Shown here in pieces: positions 1 through 10,562 of a stretch of 50,908 nucleotides of DNA. Below the pieces are notes generated by a model. The model saw only the letters and a list, made by a program, of their open reading frames with translations, was not told where the DNA came from and searched no databases. The first letter of the stretch is position 1. Every line of letters begins with the position of its first letter. Position numbers and translations under genes: made by a program. The DNA lies in assembly GCA_903892635.1 (NCBI GenBank), contig CAITJH010000017.1:1-50908 (forward strand). Reading direction: 5' to 3'. Source of the DNA: an uncultured Actinomycetes bacterium (lineage in GTDB: Bacteria; Actinomycetota; Actinomycetes; S36-B12; UBA5976).

Positions 1-51
1 AGAGAGGTTTGCAATGTGCGCCATGGGCATAGCCTCAATCGGTATCGTTCG

Positions 52-128
52 TGGTGGTCGATACAGGACTCGAACCTGTGACCTCTTCCATGTCAAGGAA
101 GCGCGCTAACCAACTGCGCCAATCGACC
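52..128 (-). tRNA. tRNA-Val (GAC), CCA encoded
   Basis: Reverse complement GGTCGATTGGCGCAGTTGGTTAGCGCGCTTCCTTGACATGGAAG...GGTTCGAGTCC...ATCGACC-A-CCA folds as a cloverleaf; anticodon loop TTGACAT gives GAC. Confidence 0.95.
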
Positions 129-143
129 ATTGTTCACTTATAG

Positions 144-214
144 AGGTGGAAACGGGATTTGAACCCGTGTACAGGGATTTGCAGTCCCTTGCCTCGCCTC
201 TCGGCCATTCCACC
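144..214 (-). tRNA. tRNA-Cys (GCA)
   Basis: Reverse complement GGTGGAATGGCCGAGAGGCGAGGCAAGGGACTGCAAATCCCTGTACACGGGTTCAAATCCCGTTTCCACC; anticodon GCA. Confidence 0.95.
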
Positions 215-239
215 GTGGTAGCCCGCGAGGGCATTCCGA

Positions 240-310
240 GCGGATGACGGGATTCGAACCCGCGACCCTCACCTTGGCAAGGTGATGCTCTACCACTGAG
301 CCACATCCGC
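240..310 (-). tRNA. tRNA-Gly (GCC)
   Basis: Reverse complement GCGGATGTGGCTCAGTGGTAGAGCATCACCTTGCCAAGGTGAGGGTCGCGGGTTCGAATCCCGTCATCCGC; anticodon GCC. Confidence 0.95.
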
Positions 311-427
311 GCGCGGGTCTCACAACCCGACTCGCGTAAGACTAGCCGAAAGTGACGATTCGTTCAAAGTCAGCCCCGCCATACCCGTGAAGGTGCCAAT
401 TGTCACACGGTTTCATAGGGTAGCAAT

Positions 428-1465
428 GTGGGTCTCAACGATGCGGTGGCAATCTTCGGCAATGTCATTGCAAGAAATTGCACACACATTTCGCACGACC
501 CGCGTGACCTTGATTCTCAGGGATGGTGGGCTGTCACACAAACCTTTGAAGGACATTTCACTGCGTTTCGCTTCGAGTCGATTGAGCCGTACGAACCAAC
601 GTCAATGCGTTCCTTCGAACCAGTACCGACAAGCGCGTGGACATCATCGATGGCTCAACTCCAGTACGAACAAGCAGTCGAGTCCATTCGTTCAGATATT
701 GCGCGTGGCTGGGTCTACCAGGCCAACTTATGTCGCGTGCTTACAGCAGAGCTTGCTGAGCCAATTGACGGTCTTGCCCTATGGGAACAATTGCGTCGCC
801 ACAATCCCGCGCCACACGCAGGTTATTTATACGTACCTGAATCGTTTAATGAGCCACGCGTTGAAGTTATGTGCGCATCGCCTGAATTGTTTATCAGTCG
901 ACAAGGCGACCAGATCATGTCGAGTCCGATAAAGGGAACCGCCGCTTCGGCAGAACAACTTCTCGACAAGGATTCGTCCGAGAACATCATGATTGTGGAC
1001 CTAGTACGTAATGACCTGTCTCATGTTGCTACCGCTGGTACTGTTTCGGTTGCTGAGTTATTGAGACTTGAAGAGCATCCCGGCTTGGTGCACCTTGTGA
1101 GTGATGTGATCGGAGAACTCACGCCACAAACAAGTTGGACAACAATCCTTGCAGGACTAACGCCACCTGGTTCGGTTTCCGGTGCCCCAAAGTCCAGCGC
1201 GCTTGAAGTCATCAGTCGGCTCGAGACCGCACCACGCAACATCTATTGCGGCGCATTTGGTTGGGTTAATTCGGATAATCAGAGCGCTTCGTTAGCCGTT
1301 GGCATCCGAACCTTTTGGCAAGATGTCACAACCAGTGGCGCTTCGCTCAATTTTGGAACTGGAGCCGGCATTACGTGGGGTAGTGATCCAACTGGTGAAT
1401 GGCTTGAGACAGAATTGAAGGCAAATCGTTTATTGAGCATTGCTGCTGGACACTACGCCGAATAA
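428..1465 (+). CDS. pabB: Aminodeoxychorismate synthase component I (chorismate-binding enzyme)
   Basis: Chorismate-binding motifs (SPELFI, PIKGTA, MIVDLVRNDL, PGSVSGAPK); followed by pabC-like gene; GTG start. Confidence 0.88.
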   Translation: MGLNDAVAIFGNVIARNCTHISHDPRDLDSQGWWAVTQTFEGHFTAFRFESIEPYEPTSMRSFEPVPTSAWTSSMAQLQYEQAVESIRSDIARGWVYQANLCRVLTAELAEPIDGLALWEQLRRHNPAPHAGYLYVPESFNEPRVEVMCASPELFISRQGDQIMSSPIKGTAASAEQLLDKDSSENIMIVDLVRNDLSHVATAGTVSVAELLRLEEHPGLVHLVSDVIGELTPQTSWTTILAGLTPPGSVSGAPKSSALEVISRLETAPRNIYCGAFGWVNSDNQSASLAVGIRTFWQDVTTSGASLNFGTGAGITWGSDPTGEWLETELKANRLLSIAAGHYAE

Positions 1466-1488
1466 GCACACACCGTAGACTTAAAAAC

Positions 1489-2355
1489 ATGAGCATGATC
1501 TGGGTCAATGACGGACTCGTCGAATCCAACACGGCCTCAGTTAGCGTCCTTGATCATGGGTTCACTGTCGCCGATGGCGTATTTGAAACCCTTAAAGTTG
1601 TCGAAAACGTTCCATTCGCGCTATCGCGCCATCTTGATCGACTTGAACAGTCAGCAAATGGATTAGGTCTTGCACTACTTGATCGCGATCGGATTTCACA
1701 GGCAGTTTTCACGACCATTGAAGCCAACTCTCCATTGCAACTGGGACGCTTACGCATCACCGTCACAAGTGGTTCAGGTCCGCTGGGATCAAATCGTGGC
1801 GATAATCCGATCACTCTGGTGATTGCTACTGCACCGGTCTCACTATGGCCCGCAACAACAACATTGGCTGTTGTTCCTTGGCGCCGTAACGATCGTTCTG
1901 CCGTGGTCGGATTAAAGACAACTTCGTATGCCGAAAATGTTGTAGCTCTCGAGGCTGCTCATCGCACTCAGTTCTCTGAAGCACTTTTTCTTGATACTCA
2001 GGAAAGACTTAGCGAAGGAACGGGCACAAACATTTTCTTCGTAAAGAATGGCATCGTTTTCACACCAAGTGAAAAATGTGGAATCTTGCGAGGCATCACT
2101 CGAGATCTTGTTATTGATCTTGCACACGAGATCGGGATTGAAGTTCGCCAAGGGGAGTTTAGCTTTGAAGATCTCATGGTTGCAGATGAAATTTTTATAA
2201 CCTCCTCAACGAGAGATGTACATCCAGTGACAACACTCGGTGTACTTAATGAGGAGCTTGACCTAGTGGCTTCGATGGAATTCGATTACGGACCCACAAC
2301 TGCCGCATTGCAATTGGGCTGGCAGACCGCTTACACCCAGCAGGTCAATCCCTAA
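1489..2355 (+). CDS. pabC: Aminotransferase class IV / aminodeoxychorismate lyase
   Basis: Class IV PLP fold features (DHGFTVADGVFETLKV, EGTGTNIFFV, TSSTRDVHPV); adjacent to pabB. Confidence 0.85.
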   Translation: MSMIWVNDGLVESNTASVSVLDHGFTVADGVFETLKVVENVPFALSRHLDRLEQSANGLGLALLDRDRISQAVFTTIEANSPLQLGRLRITVTSGSGPLGSNRGDNPITLVIATAPVSLWPATTTLAVVPWRRNDRSAVVGLKTTSYAENVVALEAAHRTQFSEALFLDTQERLSEGTGTNIFFVKNGIVFTPSEKCGILRGITRDLVIDLAHEIGIEVRQGEFSFEDLMVADEIFITSSTRDVHPVTTLGVLNEELDLVASMEFDYGPTTAALQLGWQTAYTQQVNP

Positions 2356-2768
2356 TGAACCGCGCAAAATTTTCCGAGCGCTATCGAAGCCGTCGTGAAG
2401 CAGCGCGAGCAACACGGGCTCTTGATTTGGCATGGAGAACTGTCATTTTTGTTATCGGCGGAACCCTTCTGGGACTCGGCCTATTTTTTCTCATCTTTCC
2501 AGGTCCAGGATGGGCGACCATCATTCTTGGCTTAGTGATTTTAGGAACGGAGTTTCAGTGGGCGATTCGTTTGTTGGAACCGCTTCAAAATGCAACGCGT
2601 AAGGCACGCTCGGCTACTACGAACCAGAGTTCTCAACGAGGCAGAATCGCATTCTTTGCTGTTTTGACTGTGGCACTTGCTATTGCCTTCGTTACCTATC
2701 CGACGAAGTTTGGGTTTACTGTGCAGCCCCTATTCAACTTGCGAAGCTGGTTTCACGAACATGTTTAG
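2355..2768 (+). CDS. PGPGW-motif transmembrane protein (TIGR02611-like)
   Basis: FLIFPGPGWATIILGLVILGTEF signature with hydrophobic helices. Confidence 0.8.
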   Translation: MNRAKFSERYRSRREAARATRALDLAWRTVIFVIGGTLLGLGLFFLIFPGPGWATIILGLVILGTEFQWAIRLLEPLQNATRKARSATTNQSSQRGRIAFFAVLTVALAIAFVTYPTKFGFTVQPLFNLRSWFHEHV

Positions 2769-2832
2769 GCAAAACTTTCTCGGTGTCCTCAGTTGCTAGT
2801 GTTGTCCTAGAGAATTCACCTACACATTAAGG

Positions 2833-4848
2833 ATGAAGAACGTGTCTGTTGTCTACGTTGGTCCCGATCGCACTCAGGTCGAAGTCGAGACTGGTACAAC
2901 TGCGTTCGATGTCGTAGGGGACAAGGCACGCAAAGTCGTGGTCGCTCGAGTCAACGGCTCAATTGTTGATTTGTCACACGTCCTAAGCGACGGTGATGAA
3001 GTTCACCCAATTCTTATCAGTGATCCAGAGGGTCTTTCCGTCCTTCGACACAGTGTTGCCCACATCGTGGCGCAAGCAACCCAATCACTTTTCTCAGATG
3101 TCAACCTTGGCATTGGTCCACCGATTAAAGATGGATTCTTTTATGACTTCGGTACGCAACGTACCTTTACACCAGAAGACCTACTCGCTATTGAAAAGCG
3201 TTGTGTTGAGATTGTTAATTCCGGACAACGCTTCGAACGTCGTGTAACTGATCGTGCATCTGCACGAATTGAATTAGCTCACGAACCTTTCAAAATTCGA
3301 CTTCTTGGAGATGACGATTCGGCGGAAGTATTGTCCGAAGACGTTATGGAAGTTGGCGGCGGCGAGCTAACTATTTACGACAACATCGATTTACGTTCTG
3401 GCGACCGCAAGTGGTGCGACTTGTGTCGTGGTCCACACGTTCCTGATACCCGCTACATTGATGCACGCGCAATCAAACTGACTCGTACATCAGCTGCGTA
3501 CTGGCTTGGCGATCAAAAGAACGAATCCATGCAACGTGTTTACGGAACTGCATGGCCCACTAAGGATGATCTCAAGTGCTACCTCACGATGCTTGAGGAA
3601 GCCGAAAAGCGTGACCATCGTCGCCTGGGTGTAGAACTCGATCTTTTTTCTTTCCCTGACGAAATTGGATCAGGCTTAGCCGTATTCCATCCCAAGGGCG
3701 GCGTCGTTCGCCGAGCAATGGAGGACTATTCGCGAATTCGCCACGAAGCAGCGGGCTATGAATTCGTTTACACGCCTCATATCACCAAGGGACATTTGTT
3801 CGAAACGTCCGGCCACTTGGATTGGTACAAAGAGGGAATGTTTCCCGCAATGCATCTCGATGAAGAGCTGCACGAAGACGGCACCGTCAAACGACAGGGT
3901 CAGGACTACTACCTCAAGCCGATGAACTGTCCCTTCCACAATTTGATTTTCAAATCACGTGGGCGTTCTTACCGCGAACTACCTTTGCGCTTATTCGAAT
4001 TTGGTTCGGTTTATCGATACGAACGATCAGGTGTCGTCCATGGTCTCACTCGTGTACGTGGCATGACGCAAGATGATGCACACATTTATTGCACGCGCGA
4101 TCAAATGCAAGGCGAACTCGTCAACCTGCTCACTTTCGTACTTGATCTTTTGCGTGATTACGGACTTGATGATTTCTACCTCGAGTTATCTACTCGAAAT
4201 CCAGAAAAATCCATTGGTTCTGACGACGAATGGGAAGATGCCACAAATGCATTGGCAAATGCGGCACGCGATGCAGGGCTAGACCTCGTCGAAGATCCAG
4301 GTGGCGCAGCGTTCTATGGTCCAAAGATCTCAGTTCAAGCGCGCGACGCCATCGGCAGAACGTGGCAAATGTCAACGATTCAGGTTGACTTCCAATTGCC
4401 ACAACGTTTCGAACTCGAATTCCAAGCTTCGGATGGCACTCGCCAGCGACCAATCATGATTCACCGAGCATTATTTGGATCAATTGAACGTTTCTTCGGC
4501 GTGCTGTTGGAACATTACGCCGGCGCATTTCCCGTGTGGCTCGCCCCAGTGCAAGTTGTAGGTATCCCTATCGCAAACGCGCACAGTGCATATTTGGATG
4601 ACATCGCTGCCCAATTGCGTAAGCACGCAATTCGTGTCGAAGTTGATCACAGCGACGAACGTATGCAGAAGAAAATTCGAACTGCACAGACACAAAAAGT
4701 GCCTTTCATGTTGATCGCTGGCGACGAGGACATTTCTGCTGGAGCAGTATCGTTCCGTTACCGCGATGGTTCCCAAGAAAATGGTGTGCCTGTAGCTGAC
4801 GCCGTTGCCAAGATCGTTGCAGCAGTTCGCGATCGAGTACAGGTTTAG
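2833..4848 (+). CDS. thrS: Threonyl-tRNA synthetase
   Basis: N-terminal TGS domain, HxxxH editing domain, class II motifs ([31 protein letters not shown]). Confidence 0.98.
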   Translation: MKNVSVVYVGPDRTQVEVETGTTAFDVVGDKARKVVVARVNGSIVDLSHVLSDGDEVHPILISDPEGLSVLRHSVAHIVAQATQSLFSDVNLGIGPPIKDGFFYDFGTQRTFTPEDLLAIEKRCVEIVNSGQRFERRVTDRASARIELAHEPFKIRLLGDDDSAEVLSEDVMEVGGGELTIYDNIDLRSGDRKWCDLCRGPHVPDTRYIDARAIKLTRTSAAYWLGDQKNESMQRVYGTAWPTKDDLKCYLTMLEEAEKRDHRRLGVELDLFSFPDEIGSGLAVFHPKGGVVRRAMEDYSRIRHEAAGYEFVYTPHITKGHLFETSGHLDWYKEGMFPAMHLDEELHEDGTVKRQGQDYYLKPMNCPFHNLIFKSRGRSYRELPLRLFEFGSVYRYERSGVVHGLTRVRGMTQDDAHIYCTRDQMQGELVNLLTFVLDLLRDYGLDDFYLELSTRNPEKSIGSDDEWEDATNALANAARDAGLDLVEDPGGAAFYGPKISVQARDAIGRTWQMSTIQVDFQLPQRFELEFQASDGTRQRPIMIHRALFGSIERFFGVLLEHYAGAFPVWLAPVQVVGIPIANAHSAYLDDIAAQLRKHAIRVEVDHSDERMQKKIRTAQTQKVPFMLIAGDEDISAGAVSFRYRDGSQENGVPVADAVAKIVAAVRDRVQV

Positions 4849-4850
4849 TT

Positions 4851-5360
4851 ATGTCTGGTGCAGATGAGTGGCAACGGTTATGGGCGCCCCATCGCAAAGA
4901 GTACCTAACCTCTGAGGCTGGAAATTTCACCGACGAAACCTGCCCTTTTTGTCGTTGCCAAGAAGTTCAGGACGATGAAGGACTCATTATTCGCCGAGGG
5001 GCACTCGCGTTTGCAGTAATGAATAAGTATCCATACGCCAGTGGTCACCTTATGATTTGCACCAACCGCCATGTCAGCATGTATGACGAATTGACGGTTG
5101 CAGAAACAGCAGAAATTGCAATTCTCACCCAGCAGGCCATGGCAACATTACGAACAATTTCTCATTGCCAAGGATTTAACATCGGAATGAATCAAGGCAC
5201 AGTTGCAGGGGCTGGAGTTGCTGACCACTTACATCAACACGTAGTACCTCGCTGGGCTAACGACAGTAATTTCATGCCAATCGTTGGTGGCACTCGAGTA
5301 ATGCCCGAGTTAATTGAGCACACCCGCGAGTTGCTCTCAGAAGCATGGCTCGCTCAATAA
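4851..5360 (+). CDS. HIT domain protein
   Basis: HLHQHVVPRW histidine triad; follows thrS. Confidence 0.92.
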   Translation: MSGADEWQRLWAPHRKEYLTSEAGNFTDETCPFCRCQEVQDDEGLIIRRGALAFAVMNKYPYASGHLMICTNRHVSMYDELTVAETAEIAILTQQAMATLRTISHCQGFNIGMNQGTVAGAGVADHLHQHVVPRWANDSNFMPIVGGTRVMPELIEHTRELLSEAWLAQ

Positions 5361-6359
5361 ATAGCTCGAGTGAACTGGGCGAATCGTGTCGTTCAATTCA
5401 ATCCCAGTCGCGAAGCACAAACCACCATCAACAGTGAAGTCATCTGTTGATACCGGCGTTCTGCGCGCATGTACTCGTTCAAGTAACACCGATCGATCAG
5501 TGTGCCAAATTCTCGCGATTCCTCGAGACACACCAATTCCTACAGTTTCAGACACTTCGTCAACTGCAATAGACGTATCGCCTTCATGAATAACAGGCGA
5601 CCATCGATTAATCAGCGTGGACATCCATGCTGCTACGACTTGCGCACCAACACCATTGTCAATCGGAGTTACCGAAACGATGTCTGGATTAATCCACGCT
5701 TGTTCGAGTGCGGGAATGGAAAGCGGCATTCCGCCTTCAAAAGCTGTCACAAGTGCATCGCTTGGATCGTAATGCGCAATATCTTCAATCAGCGCTTCAC
5801 GCTTATCGTTGGTCAATTGAACATGTTCGGGGTCTGACGACCGAACAGTGATCTTGCCATCGTCGAGTACATGCATCTCGCTTGTTAACACATCGAAGAT
5901 TCCAACAAGGTTTGTGCTGTCATCGTTGTCAATCGGGAGGTATCTCACGAGCATGGACTCTTCCATGACTCGGTCAGCGATAGCGACTACTTCATCGAAG
6001 TCTGCACGTCCGTTTGCACTTCCAATAACGGCTATGTGTCGCGAGACATTCCAATCCACTAATGATCGCCACATGTCGATGAGTGCAGGACTCACTCCAA
6101 CATTTCCATCGATGATTGCAACAACACCATCGCTTGCTAGGGCTAACGATTCAACGAGCTGCGAATAGGGCACAGCCAAAACAGTTACGTTGCTTAGTCG
6201 ACCCACCGCATTCCCATTACGTACCGAAACTCGCGAACAACCCAAGAGCCGTAAGGCTTTGGTGGGTTCGTGCGCATCTGGAATCAATGCGCAGACTACA
6301 AGCGGACTGGATGTTCTCGGTACGATCGTCATAACAGTTGAAAGCGTACGCCTCAACAC
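5337..6359 (-). CDS. Truncated, motif-less EF-G-like protein (degenerate G domain plus domain II)
   Basis: 340-aa intact ORF; segments such as ADFDEVV, YLPI, DPEHVQLTNDKREALIEDIA, VTPIDNGVGAQVV resemble the G domain of actinobacterial EF-G-like proteins; ends after a domain-II-like region. An internal ATG at 6332 may be the true start. Confidence 0.6.
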   Translation of the reverse strand: MLRRTLSTVMTIVPRTSSPLVVCALIPDAHEPTKALRLLGCSRVSVRNGNAVGRLSNVTVLAVPYSQLVESLALASDGVVAIIDGNVGVSPALIDMWRSLVDWNVSRHIAVIGSANGRADFDEVVAIADRVMEESMLVRYLPIDNDDSTNLVGIFDVLTSEMHVLDDGKITVRSSDPEHVQLTNDKREALIEDIAHYDPSDALVTAFEGGMPLSIPALEQAWINPDIVSVTPIDNGVGAQVVAAWMSTLINRWSPVIHEGDTSIAVDEVSETVGIGVSRGIARIWHTDRSVLLERVHARRTPVSTDDFTVDGGLCFATGIELNDTIRPVHSSYLLSEPCF

Positions 6360-6380
6360 GAGTCAGGAAGGTCGCGACCC

Positions 6381-6980
6381 ATGCTCGACAACGCAAAAGC
6401 ACGTGCTGGCATTGCCGGTGCGATAGAGCCTATTGCTCGTGGCTTATTACGCGTGGGTCTTTCTGCTGATGCTGTGACTTGGATTGGAGCAGCGGCCGTA
6501 GTTGCTGACTCAGTCTTTGTTATAGCTCGTGGCCATTTCTTGCTCGGCGCAACTATTTACGGCTTGCTCAGTCTCAGTGACCTTCTCGATGGAACGATGG
6601 CCAGAATCTCTGGCACGAGCGGTCCGTGGGGTGCATTTCTCGATTCGACGCTTGATCGCATCGTCGATGCTGCGGTGCTGATATCGATCACTATCTACTT
6701 CGTCAACGAACCGACTCACAGTTGGGTAGTTCCCGCGACTCTAGTTGCGCTTGCCATGGGGCAGATCACTTCATACATTCGCGCCCGCGCTGAAGCAGTT
6801 GGTGCCGACTGTCACGTAGGTATTGCAGAACGTGCAGAGCGCTCGCTGATCTTGTGGATTGCAATGACAGTCACTGGATTTGGTTACAACGTATTACCAG
6901 CAGCAATTGCGCTCTTGGCAATCGTGTCAACGATCACTGTTGCGCAACGAATCGTGCACGTCAGGAAACAGCTCGCGTGA
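6381..6980 (+). CDS. pgsA: CDP-alcohol phosphatidyltransferase (phosphatidylinositol phosphate synthase)
   Basis: DG..AR...G..G..LDS..DR motif variant (DLLDGTMARISGTSGPWGAFLDSTLDR); first gene of a PIM cluster. Confidence 0.9.
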   Translation: MLDNAKARAGIAGAIEPIARGLLRVGLSADAVTWIGAAAVVADSVFVIARGHFLLGATIYGLLSLSDLLDGTMARISGTSGPWGAFLDSTLDRIVDAAVLISITIYFVNEPTHSWVVPATLVALAMGQITSYIRARAEAVGADCHVGIAERAERSLILWIAMTVTGFGYNVLPAAIALLAIVSTITVAQRIVHVRKQLA

Positions 6981-7879
6981 AGATTTCTGAGCGGCTCGTC
7001 GACTGGGGCTACTGGCTTGGATGGAACGTTTTGTGGACGTTACCTGAATCTATATCACGTTTTCTTTTCGATGTACTTGCACGCACAACGTGGCGTTTAC
7101 ACGGACGAGGTGTGCGACAACTTGAGCTCAACCTCAGCCGCGTGACAGGGCAAGATCCGCACTCAGAAGAAATTAGGACTTTGAGTCGCCAGGCACTTCG
7201 CTCTTACATGCGCTACTACTGCGAAACATTCACCATGCCTAAGTGGACTACCGAAGAACTGAACAATCGAGTTCGTGTTGAAAATTGTGAGCCAGTAAGG
7301 CAAGCGCTAACTTCCGGCGGTGTAATTCTCACGTTGCCGCACTCAGGAAATTGGGATCATGCAGGTGCATGGTCAGCTCTACATTTTGGTTCGTTATGCA
7401 CAGTCGCCGAGCGGCTAAGACCCGAAGGTGTCTTTCAGAAGTTTCTCAAGATGCGAACCGATCGCGGTATCACTTTGATGCCACTCACCGGCGAAGGTGG
7501 AACCTACGAGTATTTGCGTGACAATCTCAACAAGGGCAAAGTCGTGGCGCTCCTGGGCGATCGAGATGTTGCCAAAAACGGAATGGGCAATCAATTTTTC
7601 GGTCATCGAGCTTCGCTACCTATCGGTGCGGCGCTGTTGGCAATCGATACCGGTCGACCTCTATTCACTTGTTCTAGTTGGTATGACGGCAGAACAATGG
7701 TCATTACCTTCGATCAACAAATTCCAGTTGCGCCCGAGCACGTCACAGGTCGCGATCGCCTTCGAAAGGCTCAAGAGATTTCCGCGCTTGTTGCTTCGAA
7801 CTTTGAAAGGCACTTGGCCGCTCATCCAGAGAACTGGCATCAACTGCAGCCAGTGTGGTCCGATCTGGTGGCTACCTAA
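6977..7879 (+). CDS. Phosphatidylinositol mannoside acyltransferase (HtrB/lipid A acyltransferase family)
   Basis: LTLPHSGNWDHAG motif; GTGA overlap with upstream stop gives start at 6977 rather than the listed 6854. Confidence 0.9.
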   Translation: MKISERLVDWGYWLGWNVLWTLPESISRFLFDVLARTTWRLHGRGVRQLELNLSRVTGQDPHSEEIRTLSRQALRSYMRYYCETFTMPKWTTEELNNRVRVENCEPVRQALTSGGVILTLPHSGNWDHAGAWSALHFGSLCTVAERLRPEGVFQKFLKMRTDRGITLMPLTGEGGTYEYLRDNLNKGKVVALLGDRDVAKNGMGNQFFGHRASLPIGAALLAIDTGRPLFTCSSWYDGRTMVITFDQQIPVAPEHVTGRDRLRKAQEISALVASNFERHLAAHPENWHQLQPVWSDLVAT

Positions 7880-9063
7880 TGAAAATAGGAATTGTTTGTC
7901 CTTATGCATGGGATGTGCCAGGCGGTGTGAGCGCACACGTTCATGATTTGGCCATCGCATTGATTCGCCGCGGACACACAGTCAGTGTCCTTGCCCCTGC
8001 TGAATCAGATGAAGGTCTACCTGATTTTGTTGTATCCACAGGCAAGCCAAAAGCAGTTCGCTACAACGGTTCGGTAGCACGGCTCAGTTTTGGTCCAGTG
8101 ACAGCACGAAAGGTCTCACGCTGGATTGCAGAAGGTGAGTTCGATGTCCTGCATGTTCATGAACCACTCGCACCCAGTCTGTCAGTCCTGGCAATTTGGG
8201 CTGCCAAGGGGCCAATAGTTGCCACGTGGCATTCCAGTATGGATCGTTCACGAATGTTGGTGTCGCTCAATCGACTGGCACTTACTGCGATGGAAAAGAT
8301 TACGGCTCGCATCGCAGTGAGCGAGGCCGCACGAACAACGCTTGTTGAGCATGTTGGTGGCGACGCCATCATTATTCCTAATGGCGTTGACACCACAGAA
8401 TTCACAAACGCCACTGCACTTCCTGGTTGGCCAGGACTCGGCAAGGCCATAGTTTTTCTCGGCAGAGTCGATGAACCTCGAAAAGGCTTGGCGGTTTTGG
8501 TGAACGCGGCGCCCAAAATCGTTGCTCAATTCCCTGACATTCGATTCCTAATTGCCGGCCCCGGTGATGCTACAGATTTACTCAATAATCTTGCAGATTC
8601 TGTTGCGCAACATTTCGTCACGTTAGGAATGATTTCTGCCGAAGACAAACCTTCTGTACTTGCTAGTGGCAACATCTACGTTGCCCCAAATACCGGTGGT
8701 GAATCGTTTGGCATTGTGCTTCTGGAGGCTATGGCAACAGGAACGCCTGTAGTTGCTAGTGACCTCACGGCTTTTGCTCGGGTTCTCGATAGCGGCAAAG
8801 CCGGAGCTCTGTTTCACAACGAGGAAAGTGACGACCTCGCCGAGGTCATTTGCAACCTACTCACGAATGAATCGGAGCTTCGTCGCCTAACAGTCGCCGG
8901 ACACGAACGCGCGAATGAATTTGATTGGGCTACCGTTGCCAAGCGCATTGAAACCGTCTACGAGTCTGTGCACATCGATGGGGTAGTAGTCGAACCAGAT
9001 TTCGCTGGTCAAATGTTGGGTCGTATTGGATCATCACGAAGTGTGCGAGGTTCAGTTCAATGA
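7879..9063 (+). CDS. pimA: Phosphatidylinositol alpha-mannosyltransferase
   Basis: GT4 fold, CPYAWDVPGGVSAHVHDLA N-terminus, ESFGIVLLEAMATGTPVVASD; start trimmed to ATG 7879. Confidence 0.93.
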   Translation: MKIGIVCPYAWDVPGGVSAHVHDLAIALIRRGHTVSVLAPAESDEGLPDFVVSTGKPKAVRYNGSVARLSFGPVTARKVSRWIAEGEFDVLHVHEPLAPSLSVLAIWAAKGPIVATWHSSMDRSRMLVSLNRLALTAMEKITARIAVSEAARTTLVEHVGGDAIIIPNGVDTTEFTNATALPGWPGLGKAIVFLGRVDEPRKGLAVLVNAAPKIVAQFPDIRFLIAGPGDATDLLNNLADSVAQHFVTLGMISAEDKPSVLASGNIYVAPNTGGESFGIVLLEAMATGTPVVASDLTAFARVLDSGKAGALFHNEESDDLAEVICNLLTNESELRRLTVAGHERANEFDWATVAKRIETVYESVHIDGVVVEPDFAGQMLGRIGSSRSVRGSVQ

Positions 9064-9593
9064 GAGTCGTGCACTATGTCGAAATATTTGCCGTGCTTGG
9101 ATTCCTCTGGCACCTTTCACATCAAGCGGGTCGCCTCGACCGTTTGCATCACAGAATCGATGTTGCTCGCGCGGCGCTTGATGGTCATCTTGCAAGGCGT
9201 GCGGCGATTGTGGCTGATCTTGCCAATGTCGCCGATCCCGCAAGCGGACTATTGCTACGGGAAGCTGCGATTGCCGCACGCTCATTTGATCCAACAGATG
9301 TCATGGCCAGAATTCAGGTTGAAAACACGTTGACCGCAGCCATCCGCGACACACTCGAGGATCCCGATGATGTAGCAGCCCTCAGCGAGGATCCAGTGAC
9401 GGCTGAATTGCTGCGCGAACTCAAGGACTCCTCGGCTCGCCTTGAACTGAGTCGTCGCTTCCACGCAGATGCCGTCCAGGCCTGCCGTCACTTGCGGCAA
9501 CAACGTCTCGTTCGACTCTTTCATCTCGCCGGACATGCCGACGCGCCAGAAACGATGGATTTTGATGATCAACTTCCGGCCAGCCTTCGGTAG
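9060..9593 (+). CDS. LemA-like/hypothetical membrane-anchored protein
   Basis: N-terminal hydrophobic segment then helical region (NTLTAAIRDTLED..., LELSRRFHADAV); overlaps pimA. Confidence 0.55.
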   Translation: MRVVHYVEIFAVLGFLWHLSHQAGRLDRLHHRIDVARAALDGHLARRAAIVADLANVADPASGLLLREAAIAARSFDPTDVMARIQVENTLTAAIRDTLEDPDDVAALSEDPVTAELLRELKDSSARLELSRRFHADAVQACRHLRQQRLVRLFHLAGHADAPETMDFDDQLPASLR

Positions 9594-9656
9594 AACACAT
9601 TTGCCACAAGGTCGCTAGACTAATCAGGAAATCTACAAACTTTACAAAGGATTGTC

Positions 9657-10562
9657 ATGGCATCGAACGTCAGTAACAACGCAGTTACAGGTACCGACCG
9701 AGTCAAGCGCGGCATGGCCGACATGCTCAAGGGCGGCGTCATCATGGACGTAGTTAACGCAGAGCAAGCAAAGATCGCAGAAGACGCTGGCGCAATTGCT
9801 GTCATGGCTCTTGAACGAGTTCCTGCCGACATTCGTGCCGAGGGTGGCGTATCGCGAATGAGCGACCCTGACATGATTCAAGGCATCATCGATGCTGTCT
9901 CAATTCCAGTCATGGCCAAGGCACGCATTGGACATTTCGTTGAGGCTCAGGTCATTCAAAGTCTCGGTGTTGACTACATCGACGAGTCCGAAGTTCTCAC
10001 GCCTGCGGACTACACACACCACATCGATAAGTGGGCATTCACTGTTCCTTTCGTTTGTGGAGCTACAAACTTGGGCGAGGCACTTCGCCGCATCAACGAA
10101 GGCGCTGCAATGATTCGCTCGAAGGGCGAAGCAGGAACTGGAGATGTTTCCAACGCAGTAATGCACATGCGCACGATTCGCGCTGAGATTAATCGTTTGA
10201 GTTCAATGGCTGAAGATGAACTTTACGTTGCTGCCAAAGAGATTCAGGCACCATACGATCTCGTCGTAGAAGTTGCTCGTAATGGCAAACTTCCAGTTGT
10301 TCTTTTCACCGCTGGTGGAATTGCTACACCAGCTGATGCAGCGATGATGATGCAAATGGGCGCAGACGGTGTATTCGTTGGCTCAGGCATCTTCAAGTCA
10401 GGAAATCCTGCACAGCGCGCGAACGCGATCGTTCAGGCGACAATGCACTACGAAGATGCAGATGTCATCGCAAATGTTTCGCGCGGCCTAGGTGAAGCTA
10501 TGGTCGGCATTAACGTTGCAGACATTCCTGTTCCACATCGTTTGGCAGAACGCGGCTGGTAA
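9657..10562 (+). CDS. pdxS: Pyridoxal 5'-phosphate synthase lyase subunit
   Basis: Highly conserved [46 protein letters not shown]. Confidence 0.98.
   Translation: MASNVSNNAVTGTDRVKRGMADMLKGGVIMDVVNAEQAKIAEDAGAIAVMALERVPADIRAEGGVSRMSDPDMIQGIIDAVSIPVMAKARIGHFVEAQVIQSLGVDYIDESEVLTPADYTHHIDKWAFTVPFVCGATNLGEALRRINEGAAMIRSKGEAGTGDVSNAVMHMRTIRAEINRLSSMAEDELYVAAKEIQAPYDLVVEVARNGKLPVVLFTAGGIATPADAAMMMQMGADGVFVGSGIFKSGNPAQRANAIVQATMHYEDADVIANVSRGLGEAMVGINVADIPVPHRLAERGW

Noticed and set aside
387-932. Numerous short antisense or shifted ORFs in the supplied track
   Set aside because: They overlap confidently identified genes in other frames and show no recognisable domain signature.
2769-2832. T-box riboswitch upstream of thrS (and likewise upstream of alaS at 27038-27090)
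   Set aside because: Leaders are too short and lack the conserved T-box sequence.
5337-6359. Calling the EF-G-like gene a pseudogene
   Set aside because: 340 codons remain open with no internal stop and the ORF ends near a domain boundary; loss of motifs alone does not show decay, so CDS was kept.
6854-6976. Upstream N-terminal extension of the PIM acyltransferase ORF
   Set aside because: It overlaps pgsA out of frame with unlikely composition; GTG at 6977 overlapping the pgsA stop is a better start.
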